Positions 16,013-24,304 of a stretch of DNA of 30,848 bases are shown here, in pieces. The notes under the pieces were generated by a model. That model was not told where the DNA came from and ran no database searches. It saw only the letters and a list, made by a program, of their open reading frames with translations. The DNA comes from Bacteroides sp. CAG:530. GTDB lineage: Bacteria; Bacteroidota; Bacteroidia; Bacteroidales; Bacteroidaceae. The position numbers and the translations under genes are program-made. Every line of letters begins with the position of its first letter. Position 1 is the stretch's first letter. The stretch covers positions 97,280 through 128,127 of the forward strand of contig FR881244.1 in assembly GCA_000434735.1 (NCBI GenBank). Reading direction: 5' to 3'.

Positions 16013-16078
16013 ATGCGTACTATGGGGTTTATCGACGGTTTGTGCCGTTATTCCATAGCGAAAGTACAAGAATTCTGA
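16013..16078 (+). CDS. Candidate 21-residue leader ORF upstream of secA
   Basis: ATG at 16013, TGA at 16076-16078, with a purine-rich AAAAAGTATA just upstream. The peptide begins MRTMGF and ends AKVQEF. It lies wholly within the predicted secA leader and spans the hairpin described at 16017-16067. It has no signal sequence and is shorter than known arrest peptides, so translation is unproven. Confidence 0.3.
   Translation: MRTMGFIDGLCRYSIAKVQEF
16017..16067 (+). promoter_or_regulatory. Stem-loop structure in the secA leader
   Basis: GTAC (16017-16020) pairs with GTAC (16064-16067). TATGGGGT (16021-16028) pairs with ATTCCATA (16050-16057) using two G-U pairs. The top is ACGG/CCGT (16035-16038 with 16045-16048) around a TTTGTG loop. 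A 6-nt bulge, GCGAAA, lies on the 3' side. There is no T-run, so it is not a simple terminator. The rest of the 229-bp gap between 15946 and 16176 shows only an ACATAA/TTATGT pair (16081-16086 with 16129-16134) and an A-rich stretch before the secA start. Confidence 0.45.
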
Positions 16079-16175
16079 TGACATAACTGAACGGTTACAT
16101 CGGTTTCTTGTAGGTTTCGATAGGCGTATTATGTGTGAAAAACATCAATTTTGAAATAATAAAAACTAAATAACA

Positions 16176-19100
16176 ATGGGATTTAATGAATTTATAAGCA
16201 AGATTTTCGGAAACAAGGCAAGCCGCGACATGAAAGAAATTCAGCCGTGGGTAGAGAAAGTTAAAGCCGTGTATCCCGAAATTAGCAAGTTAAGCAACGA
16301 CGAACTTCGTGCCAAAACACAAGAGCTGAAGCAAATCATCAAGAATTCGGCTGTAGAAGAAAACAAGAAGATAGAAGAGCTGAAAGCTACTATCGAAGAC
16401 ACCGAACTCGAAAAGCGTGAGGCTATCTTCTCTCAGATTGATAAGCTTGAGAAAGAAGTGCTCGACAAGTACGAAAAGGCATTGAACGAAGTGTTGCCTA
16501 CAGCGTTTGCTATCGTAAAAGATACAGCACGCCGTTTGTCTGAAAACGATGAGATTGTAGTTACTGCTACCGATTTCGACCGTCAGTTGGCTGGCGAAGG
16601 AAAAGATTTCGTTTCTATCGATGGCGATAAGGCTATCTGGAAAAACCATTGGACAGCAGGCGGTAACGATATGAAATGGAACATGGTACACTACGATGTA
16701 CAGTTGTTCGGTGGTGTCGTATTGCATCAGGGTAAGATTGCCGAAATGGCGACTGGTGAAGGTAAGACTTTGGTAGCTACCTTGCCTGTATTCTTGAATG
16801 CCTTGACAGGAAACGGTGTACACGTGGTAACTGTCAACGACTATTTGGCTAAGCGTGACTCTGAATGGATGGGTCCTCTTTATATGTTCCACGGATTGAG
16901 CGTAGACTGTATCGATAAGCATCAGCCTAACTCTGACGCTCGTCGTAGAGCTTACATGGCCGATATTACTTTCGGTACTAACAACGAATTCGGTTTCGAC
17001 TACCTTCGTGATAACATGGCAGGTAGCCCGAAAGATTTGGTACAGCGCAAACATAACTATGCTATCGTCGATGAGGTCGACTCAGTGTTGATTGACGATG
17101 CTCGTACTCCGCTTATTATCTCTGGTCCGGTACCTAAGGGTGACGAACAGCTTTTCGAAGTTCTCCGTCCGTTGGTAGAACGTTTGGTAGAAGCACAGCG
17201 TAAGTTGGCTACTCAGTTCTTGGCCGATGCTAAGAGACTTATTTATTCTGATAAGAAAGAAGATGTAGAAGCCGGATTCTTGGCTTTGTACCGTAGCCAT
17301 AAGGCGTTGCCTAAAAACAAGCCGCTTATCAAGTTCTTGAGTGAACCGGGTATCAAGGCTGGTATGCTGAAGACCGAAGAAATCTACATGGAGCAGAACA
17401 ACAAGCGTATGCCCGAGGCTGTAGAACCATTGTACTTCGTAATCGATGAAAAGCTGAAGAGCGTAGACCTTACTGATAAGGGTGTCGATTTGATTACAGG
17501 TAACTCTCAGGATCCTACTTTGTTCGTGTTGCCTGATATCGCAGGACAGCTTTCTGCTCTCGAAAACGAAACAGGTCTTACCGATGAAGAAAAGTTGGCT
17601 AAGAAAGACGAGTTGCTTACTAACTATGCTATCAAGTCAGAACGCGTACATACTATCAATCAGTTGCTTAAGGCTTACACCATGTTCGAAAAGGATACTG
17701 ACTATGTGGTAATGGACGGACAGGTTAAGATTGTAGACGAGCAGACCGGACGTATCATGGATGGTCGTCGTTGGAGCGATGGCTTGCATCAGGCAGTAGA
17801 AGCGAAAGAAGGAGTGAAGGTAGAAGCCGCTACTCAGACATTCGCTACTATCACTCTTCAGAACTATTTCCGTATGTACCATAAGTTGTCGGGTATGACA
17901 GGTACTGCCGAAACAGAAGCAGGTGAATTCTGGGATATCTATAAATTGGATGTAGTGGTTATTCCTACTAACCGTCCTATTGCTCGTATCGATATGAACG
18001 ACCGTGTATACAAGACCAAGCGTGAAAAGTATAAAGCGGTTATCGAAGAAATCGAAAAGATGGTAAATGCCGGTCGTCCGGTATTGGTTGGTACCACATC
18101 TGTAGAAATCTCTGAAATGCTGAGCAAGATGCTTACATTGCGTAAGATTGAACATAACGTATTGAACGCTAAGTTGCACCAGAAAGAAGCTGAGATTGTA
18201 GCTAAGGCAGGACAAGGCAAGACCGTTACCATCGCTACTAACATGGCAGGTCGTGGTACCGATATCAAGCTGAGTGCTGAAGTTAAGGCTGCAGGCGGTT
18301 TGGCTATCATCGGTACAGAGCGTCATGAGTCACGCCGTGTAGACCGTCAGTTGCGTGGTCGTGCCGGACGTCAGGGTGACCCGGGTTCTTCAGTATTCTT
18401 CGTTTCTTTGGAAGACGACTTGATGCGTCTGTTCGCATCCGACCGTCTCGCTCATTGGATGGATAAGATGGGATTCAAGGAAGGCGAAATGATAGAACAC
18501 AGCATGATTTCTAAGTCTATCGAACGTGCTCAGAAGAAGGTAGAAGAAAACAACTTCGGTATCCGTAAGCGTTTGTTGGAATACGATGACGTGATGAACA
18601 AGCAGCGTACAGTAGTCTATACTAAGCGTCGTCACGCCTTGATGGGTGAACGTATCGGTATGGACATCGTAGATATGATTTGGGATCGTTGCGCCAATGC
18701 GGTAGAACAGCCTACTTACAACGACTGCAAGATGGAGATTCTTCAGACATTAGCTATGGAAGTACCTTTCACTGAAGAAGAATTCAACGATAAGCGCAAA
18801 GAAGACTTGGCAGAGAAGACATTCCAGGAAGCTATGGCTCTCTTCAAACGTAAGACTGAACGTATGGCTCAGATTGCCAATCCGGTTATCAAGCAGGTAT
18901 ACGAGGCTCAGGGTCATATGTATGAAAACATCATGATTCCTATCACCGACGGACGCCGCATGTATAACATCTCTGTAAACCTTAAGGAAGCTTACGAAAC
19001 TGAATCTAAGGCTATCGTTAAGGCATTCGAGAAGGCTATCTTGCTGCATACCATCGATGACGCATGGAAAGAAAACTTGCGTGAGCTTGACGATTTGAAG

Positions 19101-19472
19101 CACTCTGTACAGAATGCAAGCTACGAACAGAAAGACCCGTTGTTGATCTTCAAACTTGAGTCTGTAACTTTGTTCGATAACATGGTAAGCAAGATCAATA
19201 ACGAAACTATCTCAGTATTGATGCGTGGTCAGATTCCAGTACAGGAACCCGAAGAAGTTCGTGAGGCTCCGGTAGAAGAAAAACCACGTCAGCAGTATCG
19301 TGAAGAAAAGCAGGATTTGACCGATCCAGCTCAGCAGGCAGCTGCCAACCGTGACACACGTGAGGCTAAGACTGAACCTTACCGTGCAGAGAAGACAGTA
19401 GGACGTAACGATCCATGTCCTTGCGGTAGCGGATTGAAGTACAAGAACTGCTGTGGAAAAGGCAAAATCTAA
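16176..19472 (+). CDS. secA: Preprotein translocase ATPase SecA
   Basis: The motor that drives unfolded preproteins through SecYEG. At 1,098 residues it is longer than the 901-residue E. coli enzyme, as is usual in Bacteroidota. Walker A (GEGKT) is at 194-198 and Walker B (DEVDSVLIDDARTPLIISG) starts at Asp299. The second ATPase half shows GTTSVEISEML, NMAGRGTDIKL and RQLRGRAGRQGDPGSS. Extra sequence lies in the N-terminal region (about 60-100, charged helical) and in the preprotein-binding region (about 315-430). The C-terminal linker is Pro/Glu-rich and ends in the SecB/zinc-binding motif CPCGSGLKYKNCCGKGKI, with Cys1081, Cys1083, Cys1092 and Cys1093. Codon choice is highly biased. A DUF4861 lipoprotein gene follows within 30 bp and may be co-transcribed. 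Confidence 0.98.
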   Translation: MGFNEFISKIFGNKASRDMKEIQPWVEKVKAVYPEISKLSNDELRAKTQELKQIIKNSAVEENKKIEELKATIEDTELEKREAIFSQIDKLEKEVLDKYEKALNEVLPTAFAIVKDTARRLSENDEIVVTATDFDRQLAGEGKDFVSIDGDKAIWKNHWTAGGNDMKWNMVHYDVQLFGGVVLHQGKIAEMATGEGKTLVATLPVFLNALTGNGVHVVTVNDYLAKRDSEWMGPLYMFHGLSVDCIDKHQPNSDARRRAYMADITFGTNNEFGFDYLRDNMAGSPKDLVQRKHNYAIVDEVDSVLIDDARTPLIISGPVPKGDEQLFEVLRPLVERLVEAQRKLATQFLADAKRLIYSDKKEDVEAGFLALYRSHKALPKNKPLIKFLSEPGIKAGMLKTEEIYMEQNNKRMPEAVEPLYFVIDEKLKSVDLTDKGVDLITGNSQDPTLFVLPDIAGQLSALENETGLTDEEKLAKKDELLTNYAIKSERVHTINQLLKAYTMFEKDTDYVVMDGQVKIVDEQTGRIMDGRRWSDGLHQAVEAKEGVKVEAATQTFATITLQNYFRMYHKLSGMTGTAETEAGEFWDIYKLDVVVIPTNRPIARIDMNDRVYKTKREKYKAVIEEIEKMVNAGRPVLVGTTSVEISEMLSKMLTLRKIEHNVLNAKLHQKEAEIVAKAGQGKTVTIATNMAGRGTDIKLSAEVKAAGGLAIIGTERHESRRVDRQLRGRAGRQGDPGSSVFFVSLEDDLMRLFASDRLAHWMDKMGFKEGEMIEHSMISKSIERAQKKVEENNFGIRKRLLEYDDVMNKQRTVVYTKRRHALMGERIGMDIVDMIWDRCANAVEQPTYNDCKMEILQTLAMEVPFTEEEFNDKRKEDLAEKTFQEAMALFKRKTERMAQIANPVIKQVYEAQGHMYENIMIPITDGRRMYNISVNLKEAYETESKAIVKAFEKAILLHTIDDAWKENLRELDDLKHSVQNASYEQKDPLLIFKLESVTLFDNMVSKINNETISVLMRGQIPVQEPEEVREAPVEEKPRQQYREEKQDLTDPAQQAAANRDTREAKTEPYRAEKTVGRNDPCPCGSGLKYKNCCGKGKI

Positions 19473-19502
19473 TTCTAAAGTATAATGTTAGTTTCAGACA
19501 GA

Positions 19503-20735
19503 ATGATTAAAAAAATGGGCGGACTCCTTATGCTGACTTCATTGTTGGCAGGGTGTTCTGCCGGAGAGGGTGTGGTTGTGTCTGTACACAACTCACTCGA
19601 TTTCGCTCGTGACGGTGAAATGGTAGAAGTGCCTCTTACAAAGCTGCAGAAAGTCAGCTTGAAAGATGGTCAGAAGTATGTAGTTGTAGATGCGGCTACT
19701 AAAGCACAGGTGCCTTATCAGCTTACTTACGATGGTATGTTGATATTCCCTGCTACAGTAGGAGCGGGTGCTACATCAAGCTATACCGTTAAGGCAGGTC
19801 AGCCCGAAGCTATGGATACTGTGGCTTGCGGACGTTTCTATCCTGAACGCTTGGATGACATTGCGTGGGAAAACGACAAGGCTGCTTATCGTGCATACGG
19901 TCCGGCTTTGCAGCGTCGACAGGAACAGGCTTATGGATACGACGTGTTTACTAAGAGCGTATCTTATCCGGTAGTAGAAAAGCGTTATGCTATGGAGCTA
20001 GACTCTGCTGCCCGTGCTCAGATTGCCGTATGGCGTAAAGAGGGTCAGAAGGAAAAGGCTGACAGCTTGGTTAAGATTATCTCTTATCACGTAGACCACG
20101 GAAATGGTATGGACGTATATAATGTAGGTCCTACACTTGGTGGTGGTGCTTCTGCGCTGATGGATGGCGAAGAACTTATCTATCCGTACTGCTTTAAGGA
20201 TTATGAGATTCTTGACAACGGTCCGTTGCGTTTCACTATGAAGCTTACTTATAACCCATTGAAGGTTAAGGGTGATACAACAGTAGTAGAAACACGCGTT
20301 ATCTCGCTCGATAAGGGTTCTTACCTTAACCGTACAGTGTTAACTTACAGCGGATTGTCTAATCCTACTACTTTGGCTTCAGGACTCGTGCTTCACTCAC
20401 AGAATCCTAACGGATATGTGCTTAATGCTGACGATCGTTTCATCGCTTATGCCGACTCTACAAACAACGCTACTGCAGGTCATGGTGTAATCTACGTAGG
20501 TGCAGCATTCCCGAAACAGGTTGAGAAAGCTTACGTACAGCTATTCCCAGAACCAAAGAAAGACGCTATCGGTCATGTATTGGCTACCAGCCTTTATGAA
20601 CCTAATAGCTCTTACGTTTACTATTGGGGTAGCGGATGGAGCAAAGGTGGCGTACAAGACATGGACGCTTGGACAACTTATTTGAAAAATTTCTCTAAGC
20701 AGTTGGCTTCTCCGTTAGAAGTGGAAGTGAAATAA
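19503..20735 (+). CDS. DUF4861-family lipoprotein
   Basis: A 410-residue predicted lipoprotein. From the ATG at 19503 the signal MIKKMGGLLMLTSLLAGC ends in a good lipobox with Cys18. The in-frame ATG at 19485 would add six residues before the basic region and cannot be excluded. The mature protein is beta-rich (VVVSVHNSLDFARDGEMVEV; YVLNADDRFIAYADS; NSSYVYYWGSGWSKGG) and matches the DUF4861 pattern as I recall it. The middle HVDHGNGMDVYNVGPTLGGG and the late WGSGWSKGG look like possible active-site or ligand loops. Relatives are frequently found in pectin or uronate utilisation loci, but here the gene follows secA with no carbohydrate gene beside it. The biochemical activity is unknown to me. 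Confidence 0.75.
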   Translation: MIKKMGGLLMLTSLLAGCSAGEGVVVSVHNSLDFARDGEMVEVPLTKLQKVSLKDGQKYVVVDAATKAQVPYQLTYDGMLIFPATVGAGATSSYTVKAGQPEAMDTVACGRFYPERLDDIAWENDKAAYRAYGPALQRRQEQAYGYDVFTKSVSYPVVEKRYAMELDSAARAQIAVWRKEGQKEKADSLVKIISYHVDHGNGMDVYNVGPTLGGGASALMDGEELIYPYCFKDYEILDNGPLRFTMKLTYNPLKVKGDTTVVETRVISLDKGSYLNRTVLTYSGLSNPTTLASGLVLHSQNPNGYVLNADDRFIAYADSTNNATAGHGVIYVGAAFPKQVEKAYVQLFPEPKKDAIGHVLATSLYEPNSSYVYYWGSGWSKGGVQDMDAWTTYLKNFSKQLASPLEVEVK

Positions 20736-20750
20736 TGAATATCTAGTATA

Positions 20751-20764
20751 GAGGCTTAAGCCTC
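20751..20764. repeat. 14-bp perfect palindrome
   Basis: GAGGCTTAAGCCTC is perfectly self-complementary and lies 16 bp after the DUF4861 stop, just before the terminator. It could be a cruciform, an operator-like site or simply part of the terminator region. Confidence 0.5.
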
Positions 20765-20779
20765 CACATTATTTTGAGT

Positions 20780-20823
20780 AACCTCTCGCAGCATTGTCGT
20801 TGACGTGTTGCGAGAGGTTTTTT
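20780..20823 (+). terminator. Intrinsic terminator after secA/DUF4861
   Basis: AACCTCTCGCA (20780-20790) pairs with TGCGAGAGGTT (20809-20819); the stem extends a few further pairs inward and is followed by TTTTTT. A strong rho-independent terminator. Confidence 0.9.
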
Positions 20824-20874
20824 GTTGCCAATAATCGGTGTCTGTGAGAGCAAGTCGTGAAATTATTTAACAAG

Positions 20875-20971
20875 GTTGTCTTACTTCGACCGAAGTAAGC
20901 ACGTTGACCGACTCGAAGTGAACGCTCACATCGGTCGAAGTGAGCGCGCGTATCGGTCGAAGTAAGACAAC
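20875..20971. repeat. 22-bp-period intergenic repeat cluster B with 19-bp inverted ends
   Basis: GTTGTCTTACTTCGACCGA at 20875-20893 is the exact reverse complement of 20953-20971. Within it CGAAGT recurs at 20891, 20914, 20936 and 20958 (spacing 23, 22, 22), usually preceded by TCGGT or a variant and followed by RA or GA. The left end also contains a mini-hairpin, ACTTCG-AC-CGAAGT. It is non-coding, between a terminator and the next promoter. Confidence 0.85.
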
Positions 20972-21061
20972 TTCATTAAAGAATTAGTGCAACTTTATAT
21001 AATACGAATACAAATCATGTATGATTGAAGTATTGTAGTGCTAATTTTTTTCTGGATGTAA

Positions 21062-21091
21062 TTGTCGTTTTTCCGAAAAAATGTATTTTTG
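21062..21091 (+). promoter_or_regulatory. Promoter of the 21202 lipoprotein gene
   Basis: TTG at 21062-21064, a 19-bp spacer and TATTTTTG at 21084-21091 fit the Bacteroides promoter consensus. The transcript would start near 21098, leaving a leader of about 100 nt. Confidence 0.6.
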
Positions 21092-21201
21092 CAAGTCGAT
21101 TGATAATATATATAGGCAACAATAGATTGATAGGGTTCCATTATTGATTTGACATAGGGCATCTGAAACAAACGAGAGAAATTTTAAATGTTATGTTTAC
21201 A

Positions 21202-22407
21202 ATGAAGCTACAGAAATTAATGCTTGCTATTGCAGCAGTTGGCGCATTAACAGCATGTTCAAATTCAGAAGAAAACGGTATTGATAATTCTTGGTTGGCT
21301 AACGCTCCAGGTACAGAAGTTTATATGGGTGTTGACGCCCTTAATAAGCTTACCAAGGTAGAAACTTCATCACGAGCTGCAAGCTTTTCATCGCGTGCAA
21401 CCGAAAATCCGTTGGCACCGGTAACCGAAGTGCGTTATTTCAATGTGAAGGTTGACCCACGTTTGGGCTACGCTAATACTAAACCGAATACCTACTACTC
21501 CGTAGGAACAAAAGTTAAGGTTTACACCGACTGTCCGTTCATTACCGTAAATAAGAATAAGAATTATAGCTATCTTCTCAGTACCGACGGTTCGGGACTC
21601 CGTACTCTTTTTGCGGCTGGTGATACTACCAGTGCCAATGTCATCAAGAAAATCTCTGAAAAGCATCCAAGAACTCAACCTGTTTCTCCAAAAGTAGACG
21701 ACAGCAAGATACACGTCATTTGGTATTTGGCTAAGAGCATGGATAACGGCTGGCACGTAGACGGACTTCTCACTGACAAGAATGACATAAAAGAAGCCTG
21801 CGATGCTTGTCATGACGACGGCTTTCAGGAAATCACTTTTGGCGAGAACGATGGAAAGACTCAGCTTACTTATGCAGAGTTGATGGATTTCTTCCCAGTG
21901 AATTATAAAATCAAACGTCTCGACAAGACTTTAGGTGTAGATATACATCAGCAGAACCACGGTCAGTGGGGCGAAATTAAGACATCGGTACACGTTAAGG
22001 AAGCTAAGGACGTTACAATCAATATCCCTGTAGGCATAGATTATACGTTAGAGAATGCCGAAACTGACGAACGTGCAAGATATTTCAATAAATACTACGA
22101 GATTCAGACCTATGATGAAACTATCGGTGCCAAGGTAAACGTAGAGGTAGAACGCCTTAAAACTGGTGTAACCATCAATATTACCGGTATTACAGAAGAC
22201 CTTGTAAAGGCTCTAGAAAGAAGATACAACGATGGATTCACCGTAGAGATTCATACCTTCTATAAGCTGACCGACGCTGCAGGTACCAGCGATTTCAAGG
22301 CTCCTGTATGGAAGGCGATGAAGAACTCTAAGGTAACATACGACGGCAGTGTAAGCGGTCAGATTACTTCAGCTTTCTTTGATAGCGAAAGCGTAGAAAT
22401 AAAATAA
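21202..22407 (+). CDS. Lipoprotein of unknown family
   Basis: I do not recognise this family. From the ATG at 21202 the protein is 401 residues, starting with a lipoprotein signal, MKLQKLMLAIAAVGALTAC (Cys19), followed by an acidic SNSEENG tail of the kind that can mark surface export in Bacteroidota. An in-frame ATG lies 9 bp upstream at 21193. A Ser/Ala/Arg-rich stretch follows (VETSSRAASFSSRATENP), then mixed alpha/beta sequence with strand-rich segments (DVTINIPVGIDYTLENAE; AKVNVEVERLKTGVTINITG), and an ending SAFFDSESVEIK. There are no cysteines after the lipobox except a few (for example ACDACHDDG near residue 200, a possible metal-binding or disulphide site). The gene is monocistronic, with its own promoter and terminator. 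A surface or cell-envelope role is inferred from the signal only. Confidence 0.7.
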   Translation: MKLQKLMLAIAAVGALTACSNSEENGIDNSWLANAPGTEVYMGVDALNKLTKVETSSRAASFSSRATENPLAPVTEVRYFNVKVDPRLGYANTKPNTYYSVGTKVKVYTDCPFITVNKNKNYSYLLSTDGSGLRTLFAAGDTTSANVIKKISEKHPRTQPVSPKVDDSKIHVIWYLAKSMDNGWHVDGLLTDKNDIKEACDACHDDGFQEITFGENDGKTQLTYAELMDFFPVNYKIKRLDKTLGVDIHQQNHGQWGEIKTSVHVKEAKDVTINIPVGIDYTLENAETDERARYFNKYYEIQTYDETIGAKVNVEVERLKTGVTINITGITEDLVKALERRYNDGFTVEIHTFYKLTDAAGTSDFKAPVWKAMKNSKVTYDGSVSGQITSAFFDSESVEIK

Positions 22408-22435
22408 AATACGAAAGTCATATAATTGTAATATT

Positions 22436-22470
22436 TCCCTCAACAGTGAAAAGACTGTTGGGGGATTTTT
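22436..22470 (+). terminator. Intrinsic terminator after the 21202 lipoprotein gene
   Basis: TCCCTCAACAGT (22436-22447) and ACTGTTGGGGGA (22454-22465) form a 12-bp stem with one G-U pair and a GAAAAG loop, followed by TTTTT. It isolates this gene from the sigma factor downstream. Confidence 0.9.
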
Positions 22471-22629
22471 ATTAGCAAAATGTAGCAATTCTCGGTTTTT
22501 ATTTGTACTTTAGTCATGTCTAACGAAAGATTAGTTTATTGTTTCAAGCAACACTAAGATAAATGCATCTTTTGATAAGGCAAAGTGAGGTTGTGTTATT
22601 TAATAATCGTGTTGCTGAATAATGTAGAT

Positions 22630-23271
22630 ATGGATTTTGTCAAGAATATAAACGCAGATAGAGAAAACACGGATGCTTTTACTGAAAAACTGTGGATGGG
22701 TATACAAAACGGTGATAAGGACTGCTACGAGAAACTATTCAATGAATATAGCGATAAGATGCTGGCTTATGGCATGAAATATACCACCGACCGTGATTTG
22801 ATAAAAGAATGCATCCAATCTGTCTTCGTCTACATTTTTGTAAACAGAAAGAAGCTAGCTGCCGTTCATAACACAAGCGGCTATCTGCTAGCTTCGTTCC
22901 GTCACGAGCTGTTTCATTCGCTAAATGAACGCTCGTCTCGTTTCTCTTATCTTGAGGAGATGCCCGAATTCAAATTAGAGGTAAAATTCGCTTCTCAACA
23001 TATAGAAAAAATGGATGATGAATCCCTTAAAGTTCGTTCCCAATTGATTAAGGCTATAGACAATCTATCTCCTAGACAGAAAGAAATCATCTACTTGTAT
23101 TATATTCAGGAATTGCCGCTTAAAGATGTAGCACAGATTATGAATATGGAATATCAATCTGCCAGAAACCTATTGTCCCGGAGTCTTACGCACCTGCGTA
23201 ATAGTTCAGAACTCAAGGATTATTCATCATTCCTGTCAACCTTCTTTATGGCTCTGATGTCATTTAGCTAA
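22630..23271 (+). CDS. ECF-type RNA polymerase sigma factor
   Basis: A 213-residue extracytoplasmic-function sigma-70. The chosen ATG at 22630 gives MDFVKNINADRENT; the open frame from 22585 would add 15 hydrophobic residues unlike this family. Region 2 shows LFNEYSDKMLAYGMKYTTDRDLIKECIQ in outline, followed by SVFVYIFVNRKKL. Region 4 shows LSPRQKEIIYLYYIQ and the helix-turn-helix LPLKDVAQIMNMEYQSARNL. Bacteroidota ECFs of this kind commonly work with a FecR-type anti-sigma factor and an STN-containing TonB receptor. No anti-sigma gene is visible here. The 3' end overlaps the convergent phosphoesterase gene by 12 bp. The STN-bearing SusC at the far end of that operon is a plausible partner or target, by inference. 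Confidence 0.9.
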   Translation: MDFVKNINADRENTDAFTEKLWMGIQNGDKDCYEKLFNEYSDKMLAYGMKYTTDRDLIKECIQSVFVYIFVNRKKLAAVHNTSGYLLASFRHELFHSLNERSSRFSYLEEMPEFKLEVKFASQHIEKMDDESLKVRSQLIKAIDNLSPRQKEIIYLYYIQELPLKDVAQIMNMEYQSARNLLSRSLTHLRNSSELKDYSSFLSTFFMALMSFS

Positions 23272-24252
23272 TTTACGTTTTCTCCAATCATCTTTTTTGA
23301 AACTGTTAGGATAAACGGTAGATTGTTCAATCTCTCCTGTGCGTACACGTATCCATGAGTTGAATTCTCTTTTTCCTTCTTTCAATACTATTACCCTTGC
23401 TCCATTAGGAAGATGGTTGTATTCTGTGTTTCCTCCGGTATATCTGCCATAGGCAAGTAATATGTCATACCACATCACAGCATAGTCATTGTCGTGATCA
23501 TGACCTACGAACATACCCATCACATCACCTTGTTCCTTCATTGCGGTAAAAAGTCCACTGTTTAATTTGGGGCAACAAGCAGCTTCCATTCTTACACCTC
23601 TTAAAATACTGCTTTGAGTTGATGCAGCCTCGGCGTATTCTGGTAACGGAATATGGAAGAAAGCCAGAGCTGGCAATGGCTTGTTGTTATTAGCAGAGGT
23701 TTCTTTATTGCTCAGTTGGCGATACCATTCTATTTGACTTGCCTTAATCCAATCATATCCTTTTACATTTGGAAGTTTAGAATATGAGTGGCTGTCAAAT
23801 ACATAAAGCAAAGCGTCTTCCTTGTCTTTTGAGTTTACTCTCAATACGAAATCCGTTTGGTTATCGGGCTGAATATTACCCTTTACAGACCGTGCTACAT
23901 TATATAATTGCTCTCTTGTAAGATTCTGCTCATCATCATGATTTCCCAAAGTCACTACAAACGGAATATTACGCTTTGATACATGGCTCAAAACTGTAAT
24001 CATAGCGGTATCGGCAGGGGAGTTGTAAACTACATCTCCGGTAAATATCACCAACTCCGGCTTTTCTGCATCAAGTACACGGTCTATGCATTCAAGAGCT
24101 ACATCCGAAGCCGGATTCTTATATTTAAAATGCACATCCGTGAACTGTACTATCTTAAATTCTCCTTTGTCATTGAATTTAAGAGGCTCTTTTTGTTGTG
24201 CTTGCATCGTTTGAAAAAACAATGCAGGAATAATAAATAATAGCTTTTTCAT
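23260..24252 (-). CDS. Exported calcineurin-like metallophosphoesterase
   Basis: A 330-residue secreted or periplasmic phosphoesterase with a signal peptide (MKKLLFIIPALFFQTMQAQ). All usual metal-binding motifs are present: Asp39-x-His41 (FTDVHF), GD73VVY, GNHD at 103-106, His200 (FFHIPLPEY) and GHDHDND with His251 and His253. It should be active on a phosphomonoester or phosphodiester; the substrate is unknown. The layout resembles the purple-acid-phosphatase-like secreted family. It is the last gene of the SusC/SusD operon, 52 bp after the GH13 gene. The stop overlaps the convergent sigma factor gene by 12 bp. Confidence 0.9.
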   Translation of the reverse strand: MKKLLFIIPALFFQTMQAQQKEPLKFNDKGEFKIVQFTDVHFKYKNPASDVALECIDRVLDAEKPELVIFTGDVVYNSPADTAMITVLSHVSKRNIPFVVTLGNHDDEQNLTREQLYNVARSVKGNIQPDNQTDFVLRVNSKDKEDALLYVFDSHSYSKLPNVKGYDWIKASQIEWYRQLSNKETSANNNKPLPALAFFHIPLPEYAEAASTQSSILRGVRMEAACCPKLNSGLFTAMKEQGDVMGMFVGHDHDNDYAVMWYDILLAYGRYTGGNTEYNHLPNGARVIVLKEGKREFNSWIRVRTGEIEQSTVYPNSFKKDDWRKRKLAK

Positions 24253-24304
24253 TTTGTTTTGATATATTTAATCGTATAATTCTGGAAAAACTTGTCTGTC
24301 AGTT

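Larger units (their letters stand above)
20736..21201. other. 466-bp intergenic region
   Basis: From left to right it holds the 14-bp palindrome, the terminator at 20780-20823, the repeat cluster at 20875-20971 and the promoter at 21062-21091, then a leader of about 100 nt. No gene is seen in it. Confidence 0.7.

Noticed and set aside
16058..16082. GCGAAA followed by CTGATGAC, resembling parts of a hammerhead ribozyme core
   Set aside because: The order and spacing do not allow stems I, II and III to form; only 12 nt separate the two elements.
16290..17054. Minus-strand ORF of 254 codons inside secA
   Set aside because: It is antisense to the conserved SecA motor domain, is rich in Cys, Phe and Val in the pattern of antisense frames, and has no recognisable motif. 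Other long antisense frames in secA are rejected for the same reason.
20875..20971. CRISPR array
   Set aside because: Units are only about 22 bp with no separate spacers, and there are no cas genes in the window.
21188..21205. Five-codon ORF whose TGA overlaps the ATG at 21202
   Set aside because: It is too short and too likely by chance in AT-rich leader sequence; kept only as a curiosity near the start choice.
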